DNA of 64,000 nt from Sabethes cyaneus (Eukaryota; Arthropoda; Insecta; Diptera; Culicidae). Below are positions 10,427-21,240 of this stretch, one piece after another. Every line of letters starts with the position of its first letter. Position 1 is the stretch's first letter. The position numbers were made by a program, and so were the translations under genes. The DNA lies in NCBI RefSeq assembly GCF_943734655.1, contig NC_071355.1, forward strand, positions 218,015,027 through 218,079,026, written 5' to 3'. The notes under the pieces were generated by a model. It made no database searches, was not told the DNA's origin, and saw nothing but the letters and a program-made list of their open reading frames with translations.

Positions 10427-11470
10427 GTAGGACTACGTCTTTCAGGAAGGTATCTGGTATAGGGTGTCATTCAAAAGAATTTTTCTCGAAAAGTGGTCAG
10501 GTTTTGAACGCTAATAGCTTAGTGGTTTCCTGAACGATTTTCAATATTCTTACACCAATCGATTGGAAAATCTTCTAAGAATTGGCCCAAATGAAGAAAA
10601 GTATGGATTCTTGATGTTAAACTATTGAAAAATTGAAAATAATGAACCTATGTTGTACCAGAATTCTCGCTTCGTGATTGGTTGGAAGATTCTTTACGAT
10701 GATCTTAACCTATACCAATTTGACATTTGTGCTTGGAAAGTAAACCAAAACAAGTGACCAAACTTGCTCATTTCAACAAGATTTCGTAACACCGCGATTA
10801 AACCTAGACCATTTTGATGTCCTTGCTTGGGAAGTACGCCAGAAACAGTGACAAAGCCCCCCTGCCAACAGATTTCTTACGAACGCGATTAAACCTAGTT
10901 AAATTTGATGTCTGTGTTAGGGAAGTGTGCCAGAAAAAACGACACAAGTTCGTCGTCCCAATAGATCGCAAATTCTTTACTGCGAGATGATTAAACCTAG
11001 ACGGATTTGATATCTGTGTTGGAAAAATGTGCTACAGTTGCAGTGTTCGGTTATAATATGACTCTGTATGCATACGCATGCATGCCGTTTCATTAGAAGT
11101 GTAGCGAAAAGATGTGCTGTTGATAAAATAGGGTTGAATTGGTAAAATCCCTTCAACGTGGGGAACCATGGGTAATGAAAACAATCTTTGATTTCTGTAA
11201 GGTAACAGGAAAGCAATAGTTTGTGTTCTTGATTTTGTTAAATTGTTTTCAAATGCACTTTTTGAGAATTGTACGTATGCAATGTTAGTACTTTGATAAA
11301 TGTTACATACAACGCATGTAGCATGTATATATGTTGCATATAGCATGCATACATGAAGAATCGAATGATTACAAGCATGGATGCATGCTACTGTCACTAC
11401 AAAGAGACTTACATAGTCCTGCGTCACCTATACATGCGGTCGTGTCTTGTACACAACCTCTGATTTTTTG
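10427..11470 (+). repeat. Dispersed repeat with GACGTAGGACTACGTC end, copy 1
   Basis: It begins with TTGACGTAGGACTACGTC, whose GACGTAG/CTACGTC halves form a short palindrome, continues through TTTTGAACGCTAATAGCTTA, and ends near ACAAAGAGACTTACATAGTC and CTTGTACACAACCTC. The same start, middle and end occur in the same order at 26.67-27.16 kb; partial copies lie at 25.08-25.26 kb (minus) and 43.56-44.46 kb. This copy contains the tandem array at 10.70-11.04 kb. No coding capacity is evident and the class is unknown. Confidence 0.7.
10700..11040. repeat. Tandem repeat, about 90-100 bp unit, 3-4 copies
   Basis: A segment of the form ATTTTGATGTCTGTGTTGGGAAG recurs at about 10715, 10809, 10900 and 11002, each followed by a CCAGAAA...GTGACAA-like tail and preceded by ATTAAACCTAG. 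Related units appear in the diverged copy near 44.0-44.25 kb, so the tandem belongs to the repeat family itself. Confidence 0.75.
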
Positions 11471-11621
11471 CTCTTTTTCAAATTCCGCCCAATATTTCTC
11501 TAATAATTGGAGCTCTGGCGTCTTATTTTACGTGCACCATCTGCATATTATATAACACCCTCCATGGCCTTTGTTCCGTAATGACAACATGTCATATCCG
11601 TGAAATTAAAGAAAACAGATA

Positions 11622-11650
11622 CTGATGAAGCCTACAAGTCGTAGGCGAAA
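11622..11650 (+). other. Hammerhead-like CTGATGA-stem-GAAA motif
   Basis: CTGATGA is followed by one A, then GCCTAC, loop AAGTC, GTAGGC (six perfect pairs) and GAAA. This is close to the catalytic core of a hammerhead ribozyme, but the extra A before the stem is not canonical and stems I and III are not obvious. Right after it the sequence is cut by the MITE at 11653. Such motifs are known in Penelope-like and some other retroelements. Confidence 0.35.
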
Positions 11651-11652
11651 TA

Positions 11653-11848
11653 CATACTTAAAAAAAGCACCGAAGACGATAAAATTTTGCCGAAATCTCA
11701 ACAGCCCACGGTTCGGTAGAATTTTTTAAGTTACCAACCGTTACTAAAGATCCGTAAACGTCGCTATGTACCATCGACATGTTTGCCGAACGTTCGGCTG
11801 TTGAGATTTCGGCAAAATTTACCGAATTCGGTGCTTTTTTTAAGTGTG
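11653..11848. mobile_element. TA-flanked hairpin MITE, family A, copy 1
   Basis: The left end is CATACTTAAAAAAAGCACCG and the right end, inverted, CACACTTAAAAAAAGCACCG, with TA on both sides (11651-11652, 11849-11850), as for Tc1/mariner-type insertions. The arms extend inward through AAATTTTGCCGAAATCTCAACAG, so most of the 196 bp folds into a hairpin. A diverged relative is at 44524-44710. It has no coding capacity. Confidence 0.82.
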
Positions 11849-12038
11849 TACGTTTCTGTCGGGAATAAACATAAATAATAGAATTCAATTTGGAAAAAAG
11901 TGTTCTCCTTTTCTTTAATTTCAGGTTTCGTATTTTACTTAGACGCTCCAAAAACTTCAGTCATGTCAAATCCTGCCAAAACAGCACGGAGCAATTGCGC
12001 TGCATCAGGAAAGACAGTAAATGTTTTTCCAAACCCAC

Positions 12039-12287
12039 TGTCTCAAGCAGGATCGGGGGTTTTCGGCCTTGGCAATAAAATCACTTTTGCTTGGTATTGA
12101 ACTGCTCGAAGTTTAGATGGCTAATGGCCGTATATTTTATTTTAAGCTTTGTTATACCCTACGTTATGCGTTTTTACAACAGGTATCATGGCGTAAGAGA
12201 GATTACCTAGTATAACTGTATTAGTACACAATTATAGCACAGACAGCATTTTGGAAAAACAGGGTTGCTTCTATCTGGGAACTGACA
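12039..12287 (-). repeat. 3' LTR of the BEL/Pao element
   Basis: On the minus strand this is the downstream LTR. It is 249 bp, bounded TG...CA on either strand, and nearly identical to the copy at 15393-15641. Confidence 0.95.
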
Positions 12288-12299
12288 TAGCCGCCACCT
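12288..12299 (-). other. Polypurine-tract candidate of the BEL element
   Basis: On the minus strand AGGTGGCGGCTA lies directly against the 3' LTR, the position where plus-strand DNA synthesis is primed in LTR elements. The purine run is imperfect, as is common in BEL elements. Confidence 0.6.
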
Positions 12300-12358
12300 G
12301 AAATTTTAGAATTTCACTACTCCTTACTCCTATCAAACTTAATCATTTTGATAACATT

Positions 12359-14914
12359 TCATAGCAGTTTGGTAACGGTAAACGGATGAGTGGGAGTAAA
12401 CCGCTGCAAAGGTAATTGTCCGGTTTTTTGCTTAGCGGGAACGAGAGCGGCCCGAGTGCATCTGAAGCATTTTCTAATGACGCTTTTCACAGTTCGGTAT
12501 CCTTGAATAGGCCAATATTCTTGCCGCAAAGCAGAGAGAGTTGCTCGGCCGCCACCGTGAAGAAGTTTCTCGTGGAAATGACGGATAATTAGTCGTGTGA
12601 AGGGGTGGGCACTGGGAAATGGGATTGGATGTTTAATTAGGTAACGCTGCTCAGAATGTCTCAAACGGCCACCGACTCGGATGACGCGATTGGAATCAAT
12701 GAATGGGCTGAGGAGCCGCAAGGGAGAGCACCTCGAAACGGGGATTCTCTTTTCCAAATCCTTCAATTCTTCCACAAATCCATCAGCTTGGGCTAGTTGG
12801 ACTAATTTTGTAGGCGCCATTGATATTTCATCGACAGTAGGATGTTTTGTTGCTTCTGCTTGCCTTGACGTCACCCGCGTACGACAGGCTTGAATGAAGC
12901 GAAGGCAATATGCTGTCACCCGAAGCAATCGATCATAGGAGGATGATATTTCAAACATTACATTTACCCGTGATATTTGTTGGACTGCCGCCACCATTTT
13001 TCGTCGCTTTAGAACATCTTCATTGAAGGTATCTTTTACTGCCAGATGGCAAATCGCTGGATATGACACGAGTTGTGATTGATTTCGGCCAGTAACTATC
13101 CAACCAAAAACACTTTCGATTAAGGTGGGATTTCCAGCACTTTCGATTTTATTTCCGGAGTTCACAAAGTTGAAAAAGTGCTCTGCTCCGAGTAGCATAT
13201 CGATGGATCCCGTTTTGTCAAAGGTGGGATCGGCTAGGAAACAATTCCGGGGCGGATTCCATTTATTCCTGTGTGCAACTGTCGCAGGTAGGTCGATCGT
13301 GATATGCGGCATGACGAGAAATTCTAAATCGGTTTCAAATTTGTTCATCCGGGATTTAATATTAACTATAACTGAATGACGAACGTTGACTGAAGCCTGG
13401 CCTACACCAAAAACAGGAATATTAATCTTTTTACGCTTCAAACGGAGAATTTGGCATAATCTCTCGCTTATAATATTCGACTGTGATCCGTTATCTAGTA
13501 ACGCTCGAGCAGGGTGCATTTCGCCGTTAGAATCGACGATCAGTACTACAACCGTAGAGAGGAACACGTTTGCATTGGATTGTGGAGCAAGAGCGCAAAA
13601 TGGATAGGTAGTGGTATGGGAAGCCGTCGCTGTATGCAGAATTGAGCCCACATCTTCCTGTGCGGGAGGGGTAGCCATTGCGTGCGAAGTTGTAGGAATC
13701 TGCTCATCGGTATTTGGAGGATAGCCAGGATGCAACATCGAATGATGCCTTCTCTTACAATGACGACAACAGAATTTCGATTGGCAGTTGCGAACAATGT
13801 GATTTTGGTTGAAGCAATTGTGGCACAGGCGCAGCTCATTTACAAGATTCATTCGCTCGGAGAGGGACATCGCTCCAAACTGGGGGCACTGGACTAAAAG
13901 ATGATGCTCATCGCACGCATGACATTTATATTGGTTCATTTCAGTAACGGCGTAAGTGGAAGTTCGATTGAACGGTGAGCGGCGAAATACTGGCGGCTGA
14001 TGATAGGAGACTGGGTGAGATTGATGGTTAACGGACATTGATTCTAACACTCGAATGCGCTTCTGCAAGAAACCGATTAAACAATTGAAATCTGGGTTCT
14101 CAATCGTCGTGGCGAAAGTTTCCCAAGCTTTGAGGGTACCATCGTCGAGCCGTTGGCAAAGTAAGTGCTCCAACATGGTGCTCCATGCATCAATTGGTTC
14201 TCCAAGTTGGCGAAGAGTTTTAGTATGGCGTTCATAATCATCAACGATAGTGTGCAATGCAGTAGCGGATTCGGTATTCATTCGGGGGCAGTCCAGCAGT
14301 GCTTGAAGGTGACGTTTTTTAAGCAAATAATCATTGGCGTAGCGCGATATGAGCGTTTGCCAAGCAATAGAGTAATTAGCGGAGCTGATGCCTATGGATT
14401 CGATCAGCTGAGCTGCCTCTCCCTTCAAGGCTGCTCGAAGGTAATGGAATTTTTGGATTGCGGGTACTTCTGCATTGTCATGTATCAAAGCAGAGAAGGT
14501 GTCGTGGAAGGTAAGCCACTGGTTGTAGTCTCCGTCGAACTCCGGCAAGGAAATAGTTGGTAACTTAATGGCTGACAGCCCGGAATATGTTGATTGGGAG
14601 GATGCGTTAGTAGAAGAGACCACAGGAAGGTAAGATTGCAGTGTAGCTTTTACTTGGAAAAAACGGGTTTCATTTTCGGAGCGGAATTGGAGGTTATTGG
14701 TCATGCCTTCAGATGTATCCTCTAAATCCTCAAGCTGGTTCTGTACATTCTCCAATCCCGTCCACACGGTGTTCAGATTTTCCAGACGCAGTTGCACTTG
14801 GCCTGCATCCCGTTCCGCTGAATAATTCTCGACAAACCGCGCTGTGCGCTCTAATGACGCGACAAGTGTTGTACGCCGATTGAGAAGCTGTTGCTTTTTG
14901 CGTTCGTCCGCCAT
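12359..14914 (-). CDS. BEL/Pao Gag-protease-integrase zinc domain polyprotein, RT deleted
   Basis: An uninterrupted 851-codon frame from the ATG at 14914 (starts MADERKKQQLLNRR). The same frame is open for 100 more codons to 15214, but that part has no motif and MADER is the likelier start. Gag: the LPEFDGDYNQWLTF block near residues 123-136 is typical of the BEL Gag domain DUF1759. Zinc knuckles: a CHAC...C cluster near 331-343, then a CCHC knuckle with C364, C367, H372, C377. Protease: ALLDNGSQSNII near 471-482, where DNGS replaces the usual D-T/S-G; the following region looks like the A16/DUF1758 protease. Near residue 634-656 the frame jumps to SSYDRLLRVTAYCLRFIQACR, which normally follows RNase H. 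Integrase: an H2C2 zinc site with H781, H786, C816, C819. The frame ends about 70 bases before the 3' LTR, without the catalytic core. All junctions preserved the frame. Gag and protease may still be made; reverse transcription cannot be. Confidence 0.92.
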   Translation of the reverse strand: MADERKKQQLLNRRTTLVASLERTARFVENYSAERDAGQVQLRLENLNTVWTGLENVQNQLEDLEDTSEGMTNNLQFRSENETRFFQVKATLQSYLPVVSSTNASSQSTYSGLSAIKLPTISLPEFDGDYNQWLTFHDTFSALIHDNAEVPAIQKFHYLRAALKGEAAQLIESIGISSANYSIAWQTLISRYANDYLLKKRHLQALLDCPRMNTESATALHTIVDDYERHTKTLRQLGEPIDAWSTMLEHLLCQRLDDGTLKAWETFATTIENPDFNCLIGFLQKRIRVLESMSVNHQSHPVSYHQPPVFRRSPFNRTSTYAVTEMNQYKCHACDEHHLLVQCPQFGAMSLSERMNLVNELRLCHNCFNQNHIVRNCQSKFCCRHCKRRHHSMLHPGYPPNTDEQIPTTSHAMATPPAQEDVGSILHTATASHTTTYPFCALAPQSNANVFLSTVVVLIVDSNGEMHPARALLDNGSQSNIISERLCQILRLKRKKINIPVFGVGQASVNVRHSVIVNIKSRMNKFETDLEFLVMPHITIDLPATVAHRNKWNPPRNCFLADPTFDKTGSIDMLLGAEHFFNFVNSGNKIESAGNPTLIESVFGWIVTGRNQSQLVSYPAICHLAVKDTFNEDVLKRRKMVAAVQQISRVNVMFEISSSYDRLLRVTAYCLRFIQACRTRVTSRQAEATKHPTVDEISMAPTKLVQLAQADGFVEELKDLEKRIPVSRCSPLRLLSPFIDSNRVIRVGGRLRHSEQRYLIKHPIPFPSAHPFTRLIIRHFHEKLLHGGGRATLSALRQEYWPIQGYRTVKSVIRKCFRCTRAALVPAKQKTGQLPLQRFTPTHPFTVTKLL

Positions 14915-15372
14915 TTTGGACGCCGTATGTGAAGGCACTAGATCGTAGAATAAAAGGAACACGGAAGCACCGGAAAGGCACAATAAAGTAGTTGGAATGC
15001 TACTAACCTTCTCAAGGCTAGTATAATGCCTTGAATTAAATTGAAAGCAGGAACTGGCTCGGCGGCTGAATGATAAATCTTCGGTGATAGAGTATTCACG
15101 ACAATGGCTTCTATAATTCTCGCTCTGCCGGATGTCACGGGATTCTCGTCGTAGTATGCGCGCGTAAACCGTGAAAATCGCGAAGAAAAAAATCTCAAGG
15201 CACCCGCGATACACTTCTGCGCACTTTGGAAAATTACGTACCGTGTGATTTTTTTATTTAGGCCTTGAATCCTTTTAAATCCATCAAAAATAAGCGGGAA
15301 GGCGTTGTAGGTTGTGCGGTATTGTAGAAAGTGATGGTAGTAACAACTTATGAACGGAATTGCCGAAACCCG

Positions 15373-15390
15373 ATCCTGGTCACGGCACCA
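15373..15390 (-). other. Primer-binding-site candidate of the BEL element
   Basis: On the minus strand TGGTGCCGTGACCAGGAT starts two bases inside the 5' LTR. It begins TGG, complementary to a tRNA CCA end, and the next bases could pair with an acceptor stem and T-stem. I did not identify the tRNA with certainty. Confidence 0.65.
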
Positions 15391-15392
15391 GA

Positions 15393-15641
15393 TGTCTCAA
15401 GCAGGATCGGGGGTTTTCGGCCTTGGCAATAAAATCACTTTTGCTTGGTATTGAACTGCTCGAAGTTTAGATGGCTAATGGCCGTATATTTTATTTTAAG
15501 CTTTGTTATACCCTACGTTATGCGTTTTTACAACAGGTATCATGGCGTAAGAGAGATTACCTAGTATAACTGTATTAGTAGACAATTATAGCACAGACAG
15601 CATTTTGGAAAAACAGGGTTGCTTCTATCTGGGAACTGACA
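15393..15641 (-). repeat. 5' LTR of the BEL/Pao element
   Basis: Upstream LTR on the minus strand, 249 bp. It would hold the promoter of the element. A TATATTTTATTTTAA-like stretch lies near 15485-15500. Nearly identical to the LTR at 12039-12287. Confidence 0.95.
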
Positions 15642-15759
15642 CCCACTTTTGCGCTTTTAATTGCCTGGTTGATTGTCCTACTTGCAAATCTGTCACCTTC
15701 CCCCTTCTGATTGGCGTATAAAACTCCTGCCTGCCCAGTTTAAAGTCTGGCTTGATGTA

Positions 15760-16276
15760 GGGTAAATTAACCTATAGTGGACTCTTTACCTATAGTGGAC
15801 CTCAGGCACAGTTTCGGGATTTATTAGTTTGTACTTCTTATTTCCGAGGATATGAAACGGAAAGTACTAAACATACCACACAGTTAAGATTACAAAATTT
15901 TTGCCGAATTTGATGAATAATGCCTTCAAATTGACATTTTCAATCAGTGTGGGTCCATTATACGGTTGCAAATGCAAAATATGTCGATATTAGTGGACCC
16001 TCTTCATGCAAAATGCACGAGAATTCCTATAATGGACCCAGTCGTTATCCTCTTGTAAACCAAAAGGTCCGTAATAGGAAAACGGACATTTTAATTTGTT
16101 TTAAAAAATGTGTAAAATATAGATATTTGCAACATAAATTGACATTTTTTGGCCTTAATCGAAAGTTACTCGTATTGTAAGTGTCATCTATTGCGTGTTT
16201 GGCGTTGCCAGTTCAAAATAATTCATGGAAGAAAGCCACTCAAGCGCTAAATGGTCCACTAATGGTTAATTTACCC
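15760..16276. mobile_element. TA-flanked non-autonomous DNA element, 517 bp
   Basis: Left end GGGTAAATTAACCTATAGTG; right end, inverted, GGGTAAATTAACCATTAGTG. TA dinucleotides flank both ends (15758-15759 and 16277-16278), as with Tc1/mariner-type insertion. GTGGACC or its complement recurs inside (about 15777, 15797, 15950, 15985, 16034), suggesting subterminal repeats. There is no transposase. Confidence 0.8.
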
Positions 16277-16279
16277 TAG

Positions 16280-19140
16280 GTTTCGGGCCATTACCATATA
16301 ATCGAACTTCGTCAGAATGGTCATTTTTCGGGATCATGATTTAGGTCGTTTTTTTTTGTCATCATTAGTCTTTCAGTATGCGACATCTCGGACAGCGAGG
16401 TTGGGGTTCTGCCTAATAGCACCGAACACTCCATTTGTTCCTTTGTTGTCGCTACGATTACCTGATTTCGATTTCCCCTTAATTCAAGAACTCTGGTTGT
16501 CTACAAATGTTTCCCGAACATTTTTATCACGTTTTATTGGTGCCCGTTGATTTGGCCACTTTTAACGACTTCACTGCTTGAATGCCAAGAGCGCGATTTA
16601 AATGAGTTTTTGTCATTCACAGAAAGGAATGTAATTAAAATTTTTAAATAATATTTTTGGCCAAATAACCATAAAATAAATCACTCTTTTTGTCCAAACG
16701 TTTCCCTCTCACTGTACGGAGAAGAACAAAATGTATCAGAAAGCATCCTATCATATGCTGGTGAACGGGACGTGTCCGTGTGATTTGGCGCTCCATTAAG
16801 TACGTCACACAGTGAATAGGTTTTTTTCTATCCTATTGTTGGGAACATAAAAGTGAGCAACTAAAATCCGAGATTTTTTTTCCAAGCACACTGGTAGTGA
16901 GCATACAGTTTAGTGCACAGCATAGGTGCAAAACCGCCACACAAAGGCTGTCATACTGATGTTTACCTAAAACTTAACGGTTGAGTGCAGCGCAGTTGCA
17001 ATAATGCCATTTTAACGTTCAATTTATTTTTCATTCGAAGCATAGGGGTTTTAGAACCATAATAAATTTTGTGATTAAAAACAAAATGCCACAGTACTTG
17101 AGTATGATATTGGTTTTCCGGTTTACTGATACCAGCAGAGATTCAAACAATTCCATCCTTAAAAAATTAACTGATAAAATAAGAAAGGAGAAAAAATGGG
17201 TTAAGCCACCATCATAAAAATCATCTAACGAAATCAATCTACATAAAATCCCTGATCGTCGCGTTGGTTGGAGTGTAGCGCTTCACATTCACAATGTTGA
17301 AACTGATTTTTGTTTGTTCGCAAATCAGGTCGCTAGAAGTGAAGTGAGTTTCAACTCCTCTCGCATTTATGGCTTACGGCTGTACGTGATTTTTGTTCAC
17401 TTGCTCTTCGGTCGCAAACCACCAAGCACGGGGTACCAAGCAAGTAGATACCAGTTCACTGAGTATGCTTTCCCGATTTTTTGTCAGTTTCATGATTGTG
17501 CTAAGTTTTTTTTAAATATGAAACGAACCAGTTGTTTTTAAATTACATTTCGTTTTTACGAGGCGTTTGGACTGAAATCTGTCGAATATTCACTTTTTTT
17601 CCAATTCCAATCTTTAATTAACAAGGTATTAATGTTTGGTTTACATTCGAAAGAGTTGATCTTCGTATCTAAAAATGCTCCCTGGCAGTTCGAAACTTGA
17701 ATCACTCAAACAAAAATTTTTACAGAAGTCGAATCAGTATTACTTAGCACGCCACTAAAGCATCCAAGAGAAATGTTCTTGTTTTCTTCATTTAAGCAAA
17801 GTGGAACAGACATCGCGAGAGGCTCCGATGCTCCATGTGGACCTCCAGGGAAATCATCACCACCATTTCAAAGGGATACTTATCCATTCACAAACGGCAC
17901 CAGCCTCCACAGCGAGCGATTCGACTATAATACGCTGCCATTTGCATTTTTATTTTGTTTGATTTTTGCCGTGCCGAGTTTTATTTCTTAATCCCGAATC
18001 AGCGGTGGGATCTGGTTCCAACGAGAAACATACCGTACGTTTTCAGGAAAGTGAAAAATTGCCAGTTGTGTGTGCGAGACGAGGTGTTATCAAGCAATTC
18101 TGAAATATACACATTTTACTGCCCCTCCCTGGTTTTTTATGCACATACAAAATAACCAACAACGCTGTAGGTACCTTTCTAAAATGTAGCGAATGTTCTC
18201 TGGTAAAAGCAGTCTTGTAACTTTTTTTTTCTGCTGCGGGAAATGTGGCCAACCTGATGCTACCGTATGAGACATCACGAGACCAGACGACCACCGCTAC
18301 TACAGTTTAGGTGGGCGGCTGTCGGCAGTTTTGAGCCCGTCCAAATGACGGTGTGGCAGATAAACGCAATTACCGAATCACTTTTCACACCTCACCCCAA
18401 CCCCAACCCTGTTCCGGTGTGTGTGTATGTAAGTCTGAATGAGTGAGTGAAATGAAACAGCCCTCGAAAGTTTTATGCAATGACACAACTTGTAGCTTTG
18501 TTATTTGCAGAGCTCCGTTATCGTAATCGTAAAGAATTGCTTTTTATCGAGCATGGAATGGACGGAAAATGTTCGCCCTCCCCCGTAGCACCGCACCGGT
18601 GGAAAGTTTGTGGTAAACGGTTATCGAGGGAAATGGCGAACTGGAAAAAAAAATCGTGCCATCAAGTCAAAAATGGACCGGAAGTTATATACCGCTCAAA
18701 TTAGAGGAAATTGGTCGTTGATATTGTGGGGTGAGATTTCAATTGAACGTTAAATTTTACATGCAACAATTTACACAAACAGTGGGCAGGGTAGCTTTGT
18801 AGTAAAAAATGCATAAAACCCCTGGTATTTTTTGTTTTTTTTTTGAATTTGTTAGCATGGCATGTTATCACAGGTTTCTGAATCCATTCATTTTATTGAG
18901 AATGGAAACAATATTTTTAATTTAAAAAAATTCGCGTGTAATGTAATAGTTCAAATTTTTTTTTTACTTTTTTATTATAGCACAAAATCAACTTAAGTAG
19001 AGCTCACAGAGCTCTGTAAAGTCATAAACTAAATTAACGAATAAAAACGCGCATATTAGAAGCAGTTTTTTGATTGAATCATAACAAGCTCCTGACTCAG
19101 GAAAGCCACAAACAGCCAAGAGGTTTGCTGTAATTAACCA
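16280..19140. other. Unassigned AT-rich DNA
   Basis: Short random frames and T-runs only. No repeat termini, tandem array or coding motif was recognised over this 2.9 kb. Confidence 0.4.
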
Positions 19141-19690
19141 TCCGCTGTGTGTCACGACGAGGACGACGACGACGATAACGCTCTGATGATGATATGATGA
19201 ATATTGCAAAAACATACCTCGGTTAAATCCTTTTGTGATAGATCCCACCATCACTAGCGGGACGAAATGGGACGGGATGGGACGGAGCGGGAATTCGTCT
19301 CAGTTCGTTGGCTTCCGCCGCTGCGGCTGCCGCAGTAAATGCTATCTCGTTATCGACGATACAAGTACTCGGTCGGTACTACTAGAGTGGTTTAGTGCGC
19401 TTCCGCTAGCTAGCTGGCTGGCTGGCTGGCTGCGGAATACTGCGGGACGGGACCAGTTTAGAGCATCTAAACCTCGCCAAGTGCCATCGGCGAAGAAGTG
19501 CTTTGGGGCTGAAACACTATATTGGCGCTGATGCAGGAAACCGAATGGCAGCGAAAACCACCACCACCACCAGCGCTCAGTCTGGGTGAGATGTGTGCAA
19601 TGCTAATGACAGCGCGCAAAGGGGGTGGGGGGAAAATTGGAGGAGGAAAACCATGTCCTGATTTCCGCCTCATATGAACGATTCATTAAG
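19141..19690. other. GC-richer, CpG-containing patch with simple repeats
   Basis: This stands out from its AT-rich surroundings. It holds GACGAC runs (19155-19175), a GGGACGG-type purine stretch (19259-19290), a GCTG/GGCT run (19408-19431) and CCACCACCAC (19560-19572). It could be part of a promoter or an untranslated exon of an unseen gene, but no frame supports a gene. Confidence 0.3.
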
Positions 19691-20865
19691 TGTACGCAAC
19701 AGTCAAGCATCCCGCAGCTTCTTCATTCAATTATGATCGATAACGTAGGCCGCGTGTGTGTGGGTGTGCACACTAATGCCACGGCGTACAGTAGCTAAAG
19801 CTGTGTGTATGTATGCTTGCTTATCTTGTCGTGGATGGGATGGATGTGAAGGATGTGAAGGATATACAAATGAACGAACGGTGATGGCAGGTTTTTATTT
19901 CGCGCTCCAGTGGGTTACATTACGGCATCAGGAAAGCATATAAATTGAACTCTGATACGATAGCTGATGGAGGCTTCTGACAATCATTATGTTTGTATGT
20001 GTGTAGGTGTGTGATAGGTGAGAACGTTCGTGAAATTCGATACGCTTTAGTGCTGCGGAAGTATAATGCTGTCTATCGCTAATCCTTTTCACGAATGCTA
20101 AAGTTAGCACTGGCAGGAAAGTTACTAGGCGATCGAAATAATTACGAGGTTTCAGCTGGCTCCATTCCGTGTGGGCCGCATTGATTTTATGATGGATGCT
20201 GCCAGCGTCTGAGTAGGTATAGGTGCCGGGTTTCTAAATAGGTGATACTCGTTCAAAGCCCTCTTCATCACCCGTCGGAAGTGGTTTCTGTTTTGCGTGG
20301 AAGTAATCAGCTGTGCAGATAGACTAGTTTGCTTTACACGTTTTTCCACCATTATCCTTACGGTAAAATGATACCAGTAGCTTTAACAATACGGGCTAAT
20401 GTGCTGGCATCCAACAATGCTACGCGAACAGAGGCTGTCATAGCAACTAGCACACTGATTAAAACTGAGTCTAAGCGAATTATGTGCTATGAGATTATGC
20501 GAAAAGCAAAAGTTTTTAAAATTAGTTTAAGCTTGTTTGATTTAGTTTAGGAATTTGTAATATTTCCACGTCTGTGACGCTATAACATGTAGCTAAATAG
20601 TTGGAAATCTGTCACCTACAACGGCGTCGGTGGCTGTGGGGCATACGTAAAGATTTTAGAAGCTGCTTTGGATTGGCTACGAATGGCCAAAACTCCAATA
20701 GCCGAATGCCATATTCAGCTAAAAATATTGGCAGCTTTCAACCTGTCACAATCACACTACTTATGATGATTCGCGAAGATATCGCATTTTGAAAATTTTT
20801 GTATGACTTATAGCACTAGTCAACCTTAGGTAACTAATTTGATACTAATGTTAATTTATTTATTT
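19691..20865. other. Unassigned non-coding DNA
   Basis: No motif, terminal repeat or tandem was recognised here. Confidence 0.4.
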
Positions 20866-21086
20866 ACTAGCTGTCCCGACAAACTTCGTATTGCCACAAA
20901 TTAAACTGTGTTGTACATAAATCGTGAACCTCGAATGACCTTTGTCACAATCTTGAGTTTTGCAAGTTTCTGGGGAGTTCATGGGTGTTTCAATATACAA
21001 ATTTTCCTCACAGAAAAATAGGAAACAATTCCCCCCATTGCTTAGCCTGATAATAAAGCGAATAGCATTTAAATATTCGCCATCAT

Positions 21087-21240
21087 TACAAACCATTTCG
21101 CCGAATACCATTTTGCGGAACACCAATTCTCGGTGGACCATAACGCGGAATATAGAGTTTCGCAGAATACCATTTCGCGAAAACCCTTACGCGGGATGTA
21201 CCATTTCACGGAAAATCTTTTCGTAGAAAGTACCATTTTG
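21087..21240. repeat. Minisatellite, about 15-bp unit ACCATTTCGCGGAAT
   Basis: About ten degenerate units follow one another: ACCATTTCGCCGAAT, ACCATTTTGCGGAAC, ACCAATTCTCGGTGG, ACCATAACGCGGAAT and so on, with some units spaced further apart toward the right. Confidence 0.75.

Larger units (their letters stand above)
12039..15641 (-). mobile_element. BEL/Pao LTR retrotransposon, internally deleted, young
   Basis: Two 249-bp LTRs bound a 3,105-bp interior, and the whole is flanked by the 5-bp duplication CCCAC (12034-12038 and 15642-15646), the size usual for BEL/Pao. The LTRs start TG and end CA and appear to differ at one base (GTACACAATT against GTAGACAATT), so insertion is recent. The element runs on the minus strand with a primer-binding candidate at 15373-15390 and a purine-rich tract at 12288-12299. 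The interior carries one long frame with Gag, protease and the integrase zinc domain, while reverse transcriptase, RNase H and the integrase core are absent. It can only move with enzymes from a full-length relative. Confidence 0.95.

Noticed and set aside
12681..14563. Plus-strand frames of 60-132 codons
   Set aside because: They are antisense shadows of the BEL polyprotein frame.
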